Origin: Eucommia ulmoides
Lineage: Eukaryota; Streptophyta; Magnoliopsida; Garryales; Eucommiaceae
Assembly: GCA_016647705.1 (NCBI GenBank)
Contig: CM028328.1
Location: forward strand, 7,822,114 to 7,886,113
Length of the DNA stretch: 64,000 nucleotides
Direction: 5' to 3'
In this document: positions 13,316 through 23,690 of the stretch, piece after piece
Layout: every line of letters begins with the position of its first letter
Position numbering within the stretch: position 1 is the stretch's first letter
Program-made: the position numbers and the translations under genes
Notes under the pieces: model-generated
Seen by the model: the letters and a program-made list of their open reading frames with translations, nothing else
The model's database searches: none
What the model was told of the DNA's origin: nothing

Positions 13316-14537
13316 GAACCAAGGAGATCGAGAAGAAATCAGGAATAGGTTGCCCTGGTTATTAAATTTAACAATTATCATTTCTCACATCCTGAACATG
13401 AGGAACAATTCCGTTTCGATTTCTCTCATTGTAAGGTAATTCTCGATTGTCCGATTGATTTTGAATCTCTTTCAAAACACAACCTTCATACTCGTGCTTA
13501 TTTGAATCATGTCGGTTGGGACTATTTTATTATAATATCTTCACCATTTTATACCGTTCTTGTCCAAATATTCTATGCTAATCTTGTATAAGAGAGTGGT
13601 GTTTACACTTGCTAATATCCTTCATTTACCTAGAGGAGAAATTAGACCAAAGATCAATAATAATTGGTTGTCAAATCATTTGAACTTTAATCAATGGGAT
13701 GTCTTGACTACTTTTTGTGGACCGTAATTCCGTCCCAGTAATTGTAATTCTGTAGCCGATTTATCCCTTGAATTTTATTTGATTCACTCTATTATAAACT
13801 ACTCTATTGTGCCAAGAATAGGAAGTTGAGCTCATATTAGTTTCTTTGATCATTTTATTATAAAGAGCTGTCTTGACAATACCAATATTGATCTTGCATT
13901 TGTAATTGGAAAATATATGTTGGCTCAAAAGCACAAAACCAAAGGCTCTTTGCCTTATGGAATCGTTCTCATTGCAATCTTTAATCATTTCCAAGTTCCG
14001 CTCCAAAATGAAAATCTATCTTCTATCATTACTCATCATGAAATTCTTGATTCGTCAACTGTGTTGAAAATGGGACATAGTTTTGTAAACGATCGTTGGC
14101 GAAAACAGAATAGACAAAAAGATCACCAAGTGGCAGGTTTTGCACTTACCAATGTTCCGGTGGAATTAAGGCGTGTCGATGCTTACCAAGGAGATACTGA
14201 AAATGTGGAAGAGGAACAAGAAGAAGATGAAGAATGAGATGATGAAATGGAGGATGTATCGCCTCAAATCGATGGAACTTCAATTTTTGCAGTTGGAGAA
14301 GGTTCCAATGCTCCGAACTATAATTATAATGATCTTGTCTCTCGTATGGACAATATAAGTGTAAGGTTTGAAGGGCGTATGGATGAGATGAGCAGTAGAT
14401 TTGAAGGAAGAATGGATGATCTCTCGAACCGGTTTGACACACATGCACATCACGTGGATGAGTGGTTTGATACTCTCATATGATCCTTCAACCAATTCAC
14501 TAACAATTTCTACACACACTATCCATCTCCACCACCT
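13316..14537 (+). pseudogene. Envelope-like third coding region of the Sirevirus-type element
   Basis: Between pol and the 3' LTR lie coding remains that match no gag or pol domain. A stretch near 13920-14010 (KGSLPYGIVLIAIFNHF) resembles the domain often labelled 'putative plant transposon protein' in Sirevirus envelope-like ORFs. The C-terminal part is acidic, then carries short repeats of the type RFEGRMDEMSSRFEGRMDD (about 14365-14420), likely to form a coiled coil. Such ORFs are called envelope-like by position; no fusion function is shown for them. Interrupted in several places. Confidence 0.68.
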
Positions 14538-14899
14538 CAAAACTAGTTTTAATTTATTTTTGATGTAATAAAGGGGGAGAAAAACTAAATTTGATGTTAG
14601 ACACTCATGCTAGCTAGACGCGTATGCTTGCATTATTATGTGTCGTTTATGATTATGATTATGTATGCTTGAATTATTATGTTTGAACTATTAATGTGAT
14701 AGTATTGTGTGGTTTTTATATATGATCTTAAATGTTATATCTTGAAAATGTTAAAAACTTTATTACATTTGAGAGAATAAAAATTTGAACTTTATTGATA
14801 AAATCATTTCAAAACCGATCTCATTTTTAGGGGGAGCTAGTAAAGTGTTTATTGTTATTAAAATATCAAATGAGTTATCATCATAAAAAAAGAGGAGAT

Positions 14900-17156
14900 T
14901 GTTAGCCTAAGCAATTTCAATCATCGGATCCCCGAATAAACGTGATTTTGACGATAACATACACATTTAACGTTTTAAATGAACTAACAATGATTTTGAG
15001 TATAGATTATCCGAGCATCACTGAAACATATCATGAAAGCGAATTCAAGTCGAAAATGTATTATTTAAATTAAAGAGATTTTTCATTTTCGATAATACTC
15101 GCGGGATATTGAACTCGAAACTTTATAGGACACACATACACCGTATGTGTTCGTAATTGTGATATACTGATGTTGACATGTCTAATATGCTTAAATATCA
15201 TAATGTGACATATATGTTTGATCATTACATGCTATAACGAAAAAATCACATATTGATCATAATTATGTGAAATTGGAAATCTATGTTCTTAACATGATCA
15301 TAAGGTACATTGAGTTTTTGGATCATCTAAACATCGTGAATATAGTTGATACATATTTTAAAAGTGTTTAGAATGATAAACGGTCATAATCTGAGACCAA
15401 AAATCCAAAACAGACGAAAATGCACAGTCGACATAAATAATAGCATAAGTAGTCGACTACTTATGCCAGATGTAGTCGACTAAGTTTGGGCAAAATATTT
15501 TCTCTCTCCTACTCTATTTTTGGCTTCTCATTTTGGTGTCGTATGCTTGTTCTAATTGTTGTATGATGATTTTTATGCTTTATATTGATTGTCTAATGTA
15601 TTATTATCATTTAAGTTGATCCAAACCATGTTAAATTGAAGAGAATTGGATCAAAACAAATTTGAACTATTTGAGAACTCAATTTGCAGAATTTTGTTTT
15701 GAACTCAAATGGATTTGCATATCATATTTTGTTCGGAACGTTCAAATCATGTTATGGGATGTTAGTTTAACATGTCTACATGATATATGTATGATCAATT
15801 GATATATTTATCGTTACATTTATGATTAATTGACAAATTGGCTCAAAATGTATGAAAATTATGTTTTCTACATGTTGAATGAATTCTAAGTGTTCAATCT
15901 CTTGAAATACTTATATGTGTTTAAATGTATTGTATACATGTATAATATATTTTATACATATAGTATACATATGCTCAAATACATAGTAATGTATGTATAC
16001 AAGTTTGAATTTGAATTTGTCAAGACAATTTAAGTAGGAACAACTTTCCTTAAATTAAGGATTACTTTTTGGCTCAAGTAATGCTCAACCAACTTATTAA
16101 TTGCTTACCTACTTCACCCTTGATTTAATATGGTTGTCTTAAGATAAATCCAAACTACTTTGTCTACATATTTATTGAGCATTGAATACACAATATTGTA
16201 TTCATACATTTCTTCATGGAATCATGAGAATTTGTCAAGATTTAAATTTGAGTACATGTGTTTATTTGAATATCAACTTTGGTATTTATTGTATCTATGA
16301 TATGTGCAACTTTTTGAGTATGTGGATCAATTAATTATTATTAGAATTCAATTAGTATCATTGTATCAAGACAAATACTATAGCTAATGGAGAAGAGTCT
16401 TGCATTCAAGTCTTGACAATTTGAAGAGAAGAATTCCAACGGTCACTACTCTCTCTACTCTTCAATTGAGATTTCTTTTATTCATTTGCTACATCTACAT
16501 AAGGAGGACATTGTTGGATATTTCATAAGAGAAACACAACTCACTAAGTATCATTCATTCAAGTTGAGCTACAAAGATCAAATAGATACTACAAAAGACT
16601 TCCAAGCTAAAATCTGTCAAAAAACATTTCTACTCTTTCTTGATTCATTTTATTGAGTGTTTGTTGTATTTGTTTCACACATATAGATACTTGAATTCTA
16701 TATTTTGTGAGTGTTGAAGCTCCATTTTGTGAGACGATGAGAATATTTATTGTAAATCTTGAGTAAGGGTTTTGCTCAAGATGAGAGATTTGTGAGTGGA
16801 ACATATTCACTTTTGATTGTAAAGTCTTGAGATACGAACTTCTCAAGTGGTGACATAGATGGTTTGGTCTTCACTTGCAAGAAGATCAAAGATAGTGAAA
16901 ACCTCAAAGGAGCTCAAGGGAGTGGACTAGGTAAATGGTGTTTGCTGAACCATGATAAATACCGGTGTCATTCTCTCTAATTCTACTATTTACTTTTTCA
17001 CATTATATTTGTATTTGTGATTATTAATTGATTGAATATCCGTCGTGCACTTACACAGAATCACATAAACACTCAGTTTATATTGAGTAGAATTAATTAA
17101 CGTAAAATTTGACAAAACCCAATTCACTCCCCTCTTGAATAATTCTTGGGCCATCA
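14900..17156 (+). repeat. 3' LTR of the Sirevirus-type element
   Basis: It begins TGTTAGCCTAAGC directly after a purine tract and ends CCATCA. It aligns with the 5' LTR along its length apart from the tandem units described there and an extra block at about 16205-16310. Confidence 0.83.
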
Positions 17157-17280
17157 TTTTCTTCATGAGATATTCATCTTAATCAACTGTATGGATTTCT
17201 TTTCCGAAATACTCAACAAAGTCATTAATTCTACAAAAAATATCAATACCTAATTATTCATCAAAATTTAGGATTCAACA

Positions 17281-18990
17281 ATGGGCATGGTTTCTGAAAT
17301 TGGTCATTGAAGATATCGAAAGGATAAATCGGCATGCATGGACTTTCATAACATATCAGCGAAAGGTATATATTTAATTTCTGTCATATTTCTAGATTTA
17401 AATGATGCGTTCCATACATTGCTTCATCTCTTTAAACATAGATGGTGTTTCCAATAAATCTATGACAACTTAAAACAATCTTTTAAAGGTAAGACATTAG
17501 AAAATGCTTTGTGGATGGCTGCTAATCAATACCATGTGTATTATTTTGGAAAGACGATGAAAGAATTAAAAGATATTGATGAGACAACCTTTGATTGGTT
17601 GGTGAAAAACCTACAAAGATGTGGAATACAACATATTTCACTGCACATTCTAAGTGTGATTACCTTACAAATAATCATATTGAATCCTCTAATTCATTCA
17701 TCCTTAGAACTAGAGACAAACCCATAATTACTGTGTTGCAAACAATAAGATGTCTTTTGATGAAACAAATGCAATTGAAGAGATAGTGGATTAGAAAATG
17801 GGAAGGTTGAATTAGGTCCAAAAATTGTTCAGAGATTAGATGATTCCAAGAGAAGGTGCATATAGATGTGCCACTATGTAGGCTGGTGAAAATAAATTTG
17901 AAGTCATGTGTTTCGATGGGGACCAATACATTGTAGACTTTGGTTCTTATACATATGCATGTAGGAAATGAGATTTGTCTGGCATCCCTTATTAACATGT
18001 TGTGTTAATCATCCAATATAGGCATGAAAACCGAGTCAACAATATAAAGCATAGGTAAAAGAAGTCCACATACATATCTGCATATGAGAACATCATTCAC
18101 CCTATGAATAATGTTAATTTCTGGACAAGAAGTTCTAACATTGAACTTCTACCACTTGTGTGGAAAAAGCAAAGAGGTAGATCAAAAAAATGAGAAAGAT
18201 GACACTTGGTGAGCTCAAAGACAAAAATACGTTCAGAAGATAATCTTACAAGATCAAGTGCAATAGGTGTGAAAATAAGGGTCACAATAAGAAAAGTTGT
18301 AAGTGTCAAGGAGCTGAAAATGACACATCAAGAATGACAAAGAAAACAACTGCTACCAAGGAAAAGGTATTCCAAATTTACTAAATTTCTACAATTTGTT
18401 AGACACAATGCAATTTTTCTTACCAGGTAAATAATGAGGGCAAAATTACCACAACATGGGCATTCTTCTGAAGAGAATTTAGACTGTATACCTCAATTTT
18501 CTAGGATTATAGTTCAATTGTTTAGAGCACCGCCTTATCAAGGCAGAAGCTGAGAGTACTTGGGTTCTCCTAATAACTCAAATAGCTATTGAGTTGGAGT
18601 TAAGTTTCAACAAATTTAAGTGCAAAACAATTGGTGCTACTACTAACAAAAGGTGTATTCTCAATTTATTAAATTATTGTAATTTTTTAGACACTTAAAG
18701 AATTATAATATTATTTTTCTTACCAAGAAAATAACAAATTTGCTGTATCAAATTCAAATGCACATGCAAAAAAAGCTGGTGCTACTACCCAATATATATA
18801 TATATATATATTCTCAATTTACTGAATTATTGCAATTTTTTTTTCAAGAATTATAATATTATTTTTTTACCAGGTAAACAATGAAGCTGCTATGTCAAAT
18901 TCAAGTGTACCTGCAAAGGACACTAGTGGTAGTACCAACAATGAAGCTGTAACTTCAAAGAGTGTAACTTCAATGGGTCCACCTACAGTG
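17281..18990 (+). pseudogene. Mutator-like (MULE) transposase, C-terminal half
   Basis: The frame broken at 3376 resumes with WAWFLKLVIEDI and HAWTFITYQRK, which is the MULE catalytic domain. It continues at 17490-17790 (FKGKTLENALWMAA, FDWLVK, then FTAHSKCDYLTNN in a shifted frame, and TRDKPIITVLQTIRCLLM). A SWIM-type zinc finger region follows (about 17880-18010, ending in CRK and DLSGIP). Near 18255 is a CCHC knuckle, KCNRCENKGHNKKSCKC. Stops and shifts are frequent. From 18360 on there are three imperfect repeats of an intron-like module (TATTC..AATTT..TTTCTTACCAG), each followed by Ala/Ser/Thr-rich coding-like sequence. The product would have been a nuclear DNA transposase; this copy is dead. 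Confidence 0.8.
18503..18578 (+). pseudogene. Relict of a plastid-type tRNA-Asp gene
   Basis: The stretch GGATTATAGTTCAATTG and then AGAGCACCGCC, TATCAAGGCAGAAGCTG follows the plant organelle trnD-GUC sequence closely through acceptor, D and anticodon arms; the anticodon position reads ATC instead of GTC. The differences that I can align are mostly C-to-T or G-to-A, as in decayed methylated DNA. The T arm is disturbed. It lies inside the 3' part of the MULE gene, so it is probably a small plastid-derived (or mitochondrial) insertion or a captured piece. It is not expected to be functional. The comparison is from memory of the trnD sequence. Confidence 0.55.
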
Positions 18991-19239
18991 ATTTTTGTGG
19001 TTTAGGAATAGGGAAGAACACTGATTTGTTTGGTGTTTTATAGCTAATGGTGTGTGAAAAAATTATTTGAATTTTTTTTTTTGTGTGTTGCACCTTTGGA
19101 TATTGTTTTTGGTGTGCTGCAGTTTTGAATTTTTTTTTTTTTTTGTGTGTTGCAACTTGGAATGTTTTTTTTGGTATGTTGAAGGTTTTTGTAATATTAA
19201 GTAATGCTGCATTTTTTGGTACAATATTAGTAATGCCGA

Positions 19240-19288
<49 letters not shown>

Positions 19289-19893
19289 GTTCAGTTTAGA
19301 AAAATTGGATTGTTGCTACTTGTAATTATGGTGCATATTGTTTTGGTATAAGAAATGTTGCATTGTCTCTCTTGGTATTTTTTGGCTTCTAAAGTTATAA
19401 GCAATGGTTGTTTTAATGACTTATAATGTCTGCATTTTTTAGTTGTTTTAAAGTTACATTGTTGCTCTAATTATGTTATATTTTTTTGTTATTTGCTTTC
19501 AGGTTGCTTGTGTCATGTTGGCCTGAAGTTTTGTTTGGTTTTAATTCCATTTTTTAATTTCAAGTTGCAGTTTAGTCCATTTTTTTGGCCTATAGTTTAG
19601 TCCCATTCTTTTGTTCCAGTTTATTCAATGTTTTCTTTAGTTTGTTTGGTTCCAATATCAATACAACATAAGATACATTATCAATACAAAATAAGGTACC
19701 ATATCAATACATTTTTTGTTTGCTCTTAAAATAAAAATACAATACCAAAAACAGAGCTAGCCAACTCATGAGCAAACAAAACTTCATGTTTTTTTTTTTT
19801 CCCTCTTTTGATGTGCTTCAATCATTCGCACCAAACTTGGAATCACTTGTTTTGCTATATTATATATTGGTTGATCATGCCACATAAAAAAAA
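18991..19893. other. MULE 3' flank with long T runs, no gene
   Basis: T- and TTTG-rich sequence with a 44-base T run at 19242-19285 and repeated GTGTGTTGCA motifs. On the other strand the run would be an A tail, but I see no retroposon body attached to it. It is probably the 3' end of the MULE. No coding region is supported. Confidence 0.4.
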
Positions 19894-20839
19894 GGGTTAA
19901 TTACAAAAAAAAAAAAAACCAAAAAAAACAATGGTTTGGCCCATTTGCACTTTATCCCCCTGTGGTTCAAACGTCGCTACTTACCCCCCTGTAGTCTTGG
20001 GCCTAAGTGCAAAACTAACGGTTTCTGTCAACTTTGACAGAATTGAGCCCCACACGCCTGCATTGAGGATGATCTTGTTTTTTGTGCTTTTTTCTTCCAA
20101 AATGCATTACCCTTGTTCTCATTTTACCCCCATATGTCTCTATAACAATAATACAATTTCTTGTTCCTATTTTCCTTCCAAAATACATTTTTCTTGTTCC
20201 CATTATATCAAATTTTTTATTTAAAATTAATCTTATTAATTTCATTTGATTATTCAAATATTAAATTTTTTTATTCAAGTATTTATTGATTTTCACGCCT
20301 TTTAATTAATATCACTTATTTATTAAAAATTCATTTTTAGCATTGAATGCATTTGTAAATAATGTTAAGGGTCAAAATTAAAACATAAATTGAGAGATGA
20401 TAATGTAATTTATTTCCATACCTAGAATACTTAATTTGGAGTTACAGTTCATCTTCAATATCTTGAGGGGTTATTGTATATTTTGTTTCTTCTTCCTTGA
20501 AATATTTTTAAATGAAATTGAATTTAATTTCAATTGAAAATATTTTTACTTGAATTCAATTCAATTGAAATTAAATTCAATTTCATTTAAAAATATTTCA
20601 TTTAAATTCAATTTCATTTATAAAAAAAACGAAATAAAAAAAGAGAGTAAGACCCTCATATTTGTCTATTAATTTATTGGGATCTATTTGCATATTTTGT
20701 TAAACTTAAGGGGTAAAAATATTGTTTTCCTTTAATTTTTTTTTCCAGATCGTCTACCTTCCCTCACTGTCTTCTTTGTCTTCTTCGCCGTCACCAGCGC
20801 CGTCTTCGCTATCACCTCACTGTCGTCTTTGTCTTCTTC

Positions 20840-21490
20840 TCCATTTCGATTTCAATTTCGATTTCAAAGAGTTCTTCGCCTCGTTTCAATTTCAATTTCG
20901 AAATTGAAATTGAAACTCAGTTTCGAAATCAAAATCTAGTTCGTTCACGTTCGTCTTCTTCTCTATTTCGATTCTGATTTCGAAGTGTTCTTCGCCTTTA
21001 GGTTTTGATTTCGATTTCGAAATCAAAATCGAAACCCTATTTCGATTGGTTTCGATTTGGGAAGAAAATATTCTTTCTTCAGCAGCCAAGATTCAGAAGA
21101 AAAAAAAAAGAAAAAAAGAAGAAGAAGAACATACGAAGCATTCGAAATCGAAACTCACAAACCAAACACAAACGACGTTCGAAGTAGAAACCAAACCCTA
21201 TTTCGATTCAGCAAGTAAAAATCTTCTTTCTTCAGCAACCAAACCCACAAACCAAACCCTATTTCGATTTCGATTTTGCATTCGAAATCGAAATCAATTT
21301 TGAACCCTATTTTGATTTCGATTTCGAAATTGAAATCGAAACCCAAATCGAAGTGGAAATCGAAACTCTATTTCGATTTCGAACCCTATTTTGATTTCGA
21401 AATCGAAATCGATTTCGTTTTTGGAATCGAACGTGTTGTTCAATTTCAATTTCGAAGAGGAAATCGATATCGAAATTACTCAAAGATCGG
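20840..21490. repeat. TTCGAA-centred palindrome-rich low-complexity block
   Basis: The block is made of runs of ATTTCGATTTC and GAAATCGAAAT facing each other. The segment 20883-20916 is a perfect 34-base palindrome centred on TTCGAA. Near-perfect relatives are centred near 21020, 21280, 21328 and 21398. Frames through it give only F/D/E/I/K-rich text, so I do not call genes here. It belongs to the interior of the long-TIR element. Confidence 0.8.
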
Positions 21491-21500
21491 CGAAGACTGA

Positions 21501-23186
21501 TGAACGCACCCCGATTTTCCAGAGAAAATAAAAAAAATAATATAAGCTTGGCGCTGGTAAAATGAGAAGGGTTTTTAAAAACGTCGATTTTCTCATTAAA
21601 ATATATTTAAGCCTGTTTTAGAAAAAAGAGTCGCCACCTAGCATTGGGTTTTAAATGATGTGCTAGGTCACTATATTTTTCTTTTTTGAAATTTTTTTTT
21701 AAAAAAAAATGTGGCTTAAGTAAAAATTTGACTCCTAAAATAACATGGTCTGATCAGAGATTCGTTTAAAGAGTTCAGGGGTCAGTTACGCTCGGGGAAG
21801 GTGTCAAGCACCCCAAGACGCCCGTCCAAAGACGGTACCTTATCCGATTAAGTCCAATTAAAATTTAAATCCGAATGTTTTTATTTTATTTTGAAATCAT
21901 TTCCTTCTAAAAAAGAAAATCTTTTTGTATTTTTTTTTATATATTATCAAAGAATTTATACATTGAGGGGATAATTCTCTTCTAAGCCATTCAAATAGAA
22001 GGCGGAAAAATTCCTCCACGATTTGACAACAACATTAAATTTAACAAAAACATAAAATAAAAAAGAAACACACACCCATACACACACATTCACACACATT
22101 GAGGGAAGTATTCTCCCTTCTAAACTTAAACCACTCCAATGGAAGGTCGGGAGTTTTCCACCTCATATTGTCAGCACATTATATTTAAAGCATGTTAAAG
22201 AAACACACGCACACACACACCCACACTCGCATGGATCAAGGGGAGTAATCTCCCTTCTAAACTTAAACCACTCTAATAGAAGGTCAGGAGTTTTCCACCT
22301 CGTATTGTTAGCACACAAGTTAAAGAAACACACGTGCACACGCATACACACACACACACATATACTTAAGTTAGTTCAATCTACATATCGAGGGGAGTAA
22401 TCTCCTTCTAAACCTAAACCGCTCCAGTGGAAGGTTAGGAGTTTTCCACCTCGTTTTATCTACACATTAAGTAATTCACAAGTTTATATATATATAAAAT
22501 CTAATTTAACAAAATAAAATTTTAGTATAATAACGACTTAATGCATAAATAAATTTACAAAAGATAGAAGTTCATAACCTTAACTTAGAGATTTTCTTCC
22601 CTTTTTCCTTTCTCTTCTTCTCAAAAGAAATATATATATTTTTTCTCAAGAAAAAAAAAATTCTCTTTCCAAAATAAAACTCTTCTAAAAAAAACTTCTC
22701 TCCAAAAAAAAACCCTCTAGATTTTCTCTCTTTCACAAAATAAAAATAAGCCTTCTATTTATAGATTCCGAAAAGGGTAAAATGGGAAAAAACACAATTC
22801 ACTATTCACGCGGAAATACTGTTCACGATCATACGGGTACTATTCACGATCACGCAGTTACTGTTCACGCATGCGGATACTGTTCACGATCACGTGGTTA
22901 CTGTTCACGATCACTGTTCATGCATGCGGATACTATTCACGCGGTGTTACTGTTAACGATCACTGTTCATGCATGCGGATACTATTCACGATCACTGTTC
23001 ATACCTCCGTTTGATTTGTCTTGCTTTGTTTCGTTTTTTCCCGATTTTCTCCAAACAAACGATAATTAGTTTCTTTTCTTTTTCTTATTTTTTTGCATTT
23101 TTTGAAATAAAATAAAATAAAACAAAGTTAATTATAAAATAAAGTAGAAATTTTTTTTAGGGGGTGGTCAAAATGTCGTGTCTACA
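21501..23186 (-). repeat. Solo LTR of the Tat-type Gypsy family
   Basis: On the - strand it begins TGTAGACACGACATTTTGACC (23186) and ends GGGTGCGTTCA (21501). It matches the two LTRs of the 44.7-53.5 kb Gypsy element in their R/U5 parts: the block with GACGGGCGTCTTGGGGTG, the CTAGCA..TGCTAG segment, and four units of the roughly 130-bp TTCCATTGGAACGGTTTA repeat (six in the others). A TATA-like TCTATAAATAG lies near 22760. Flanks ACTGA and AATGA are a near-match target duplication. No internal region is attached, so recombination to a solo LTR is likely. Its U3 part differs from that of the other copies. Confidence 0.85.
22795..23005. repeat. ACTGTTCACG minisatellite in the solo LTR
   Basis: About a dozen ACTGTTCA or ACTATTCA motifs in 210 bases are separated by CGATCACG or CATGCGGAT. 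The block lies in the U3 part of the solo LTR, upstream of its TATA-like box. Its coding-frame reading is an artefact of the repeat. Confidence 0.8.
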
Positions 23187-23189
23187 AAT

Positions 23190-23480
23190 GAAGAAGAAGA
23201 CGACGAATCCAGATCGACGGCGAGGGCCGTCGTCCTCGCAACGGCTCAGAGGAGGCGTCGGCGAGAGATCGGAGAGCGAGATAGAGAGTGGGTGAGGAGC
23301 GAGATCGCCACTTTTCTGACACCATCGAACCACCATCGGAGATCCGGTGACCGTTGGAGGTCGAAGTCTTCCCGCCCAGATGTAAGCTCGAAGCAGGCAT
23401 GGGAGGCGGCGGTGAAAAAATCTCCACCGCCGCCTCCATTGTCTAGGGTTTTTAGAGGGATGAAGTCTCAAGTGTTAAGC
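23190..23480. other. GC-rich, coding-like block inside the long-TIR element
   Basis: A 290-base block is clearly richer in G, C and CpG than its surroundings, with open frames on both strands (about 100 codons on each). I recognise no protein family. The contrast in base composition and the position next to a MULE-type TIR fit a captured fragment of a host gene, but this is inference. Confidence 0.4.
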
Positions 23481-23690
23481 TGACTAATTTGAGGGTTGGT
23501 TAATTATACTTTACACCCTAATAATTGTGAATAATTACGGAAGGGTAAAATCGACATTTTATGATTTCCGTCAACGGAGTGAGGGTTGCACTTAGGTCTA
23601 CAAACCACAGTGAGGTAAATGGCGACGTTTGAATCACAGGAGGGTAAAGTGCAAATGGGCCAAACCAAGGGGATAACGTATAATTAACCC

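Larger units (their letters stand above)
5456..17156 (+). mobile_element. Sirevirus-type Copia LTR retrotransposon with envelope-like region
   Basis: The LTRs lie at 5456-8088 and 14900-17156; both begin TGTT and end GGGCCATCA. The primer site after the 5' LTR (TTGGCATTAGAGC) is the Met-tRNA type, and a purine tract (AAAAAAAGAGGAGAT) precedes the 3' LTR. The order of the coding remains is gag, protease, integrase, reverse transcriptase, RNase H, which is Ty1/copia order. A further coding region lies between pol and the 3' LTR, as in SIRE/Maximus Sireviruses. The element is heavily broken, with well over ten interruptions. Visible LTR divergence of several percent or more suggests an insertion millions of years old. 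The flanks TTTTT and TTTTC are a possible worn target duplication. It lies inside a solo-LTR-like unit inside a MULE gene. Confidence 0.85.
3377..17280 (+). mobile_element. Solo-LTR-like insertion, itself split by a Copia element
   Basis: The outer ends are TGTTGACCC (3377) and GGATTCAACA (17280), a TGTTGA/TCAACA inverted pair typical of LTR termini. Identical ATGGG pentamers flank it (3372-3376 and 17281-17285). Excluding the Copia insertion, its own sequence is about 2.2 kb (3377-5455 plus 17157-17280) and has no coding capacity that I recognise. Much of 4.8-5.2 kb is built of degenerate motifs like CGGTTGACCGATTGG. With one LTR-like unit and a perfect target duplication, a solo LTR left by recombination is the simplest reading; the family is unknown to me. 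It interrupts the MULE transposase. Confidence 0.7.
19894..23690. mobile_element. Long-TIR Mutator-type element (possible Pack-MULE)
   Basis: The left end (GGGTTAATTAC, then GGTTTGGCCCATTTGCACTT and a C-rich run) is the inverse of the right end (AAGTGCAAATGGGCCAAACC, then TAATTAACCC). The terminal inverted repeat extends over roughly 150-200 bases at lower identity. Such GGGTTAATTA ends are common in plant MULE-type elements. Flanks TAAAAAAAA and TAAAACTCC agree only in part, so the target duplication is unproven. No transposase is visible inside. The interior holds a palindrome-rich block (20.84-21.48 kb), a solo Gypsy LTR (21501-23186) and a GC-rich block (23.19-23.48 kb) unlike its surroundings, which could be captured host sequence. 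Confidence 0.72.

Noticed and set aside
19242-19285. Processed pseudogene or SINE ending in a 44-base A tail (minus strand)
   Set aside because: No retroposon body or target duplication could be found next to the run.
20892-21500. Several open frames in the TTCGAA block
   Set aside because: Low-complexity F/D/E/I/K/S text forced by the palindromic repeat; no supported gene.
22782-23069. 95-codon frame
   Set aside because: It follows the ACTGTTCACG minisatellite in the solo LTR and has repetitive composition.
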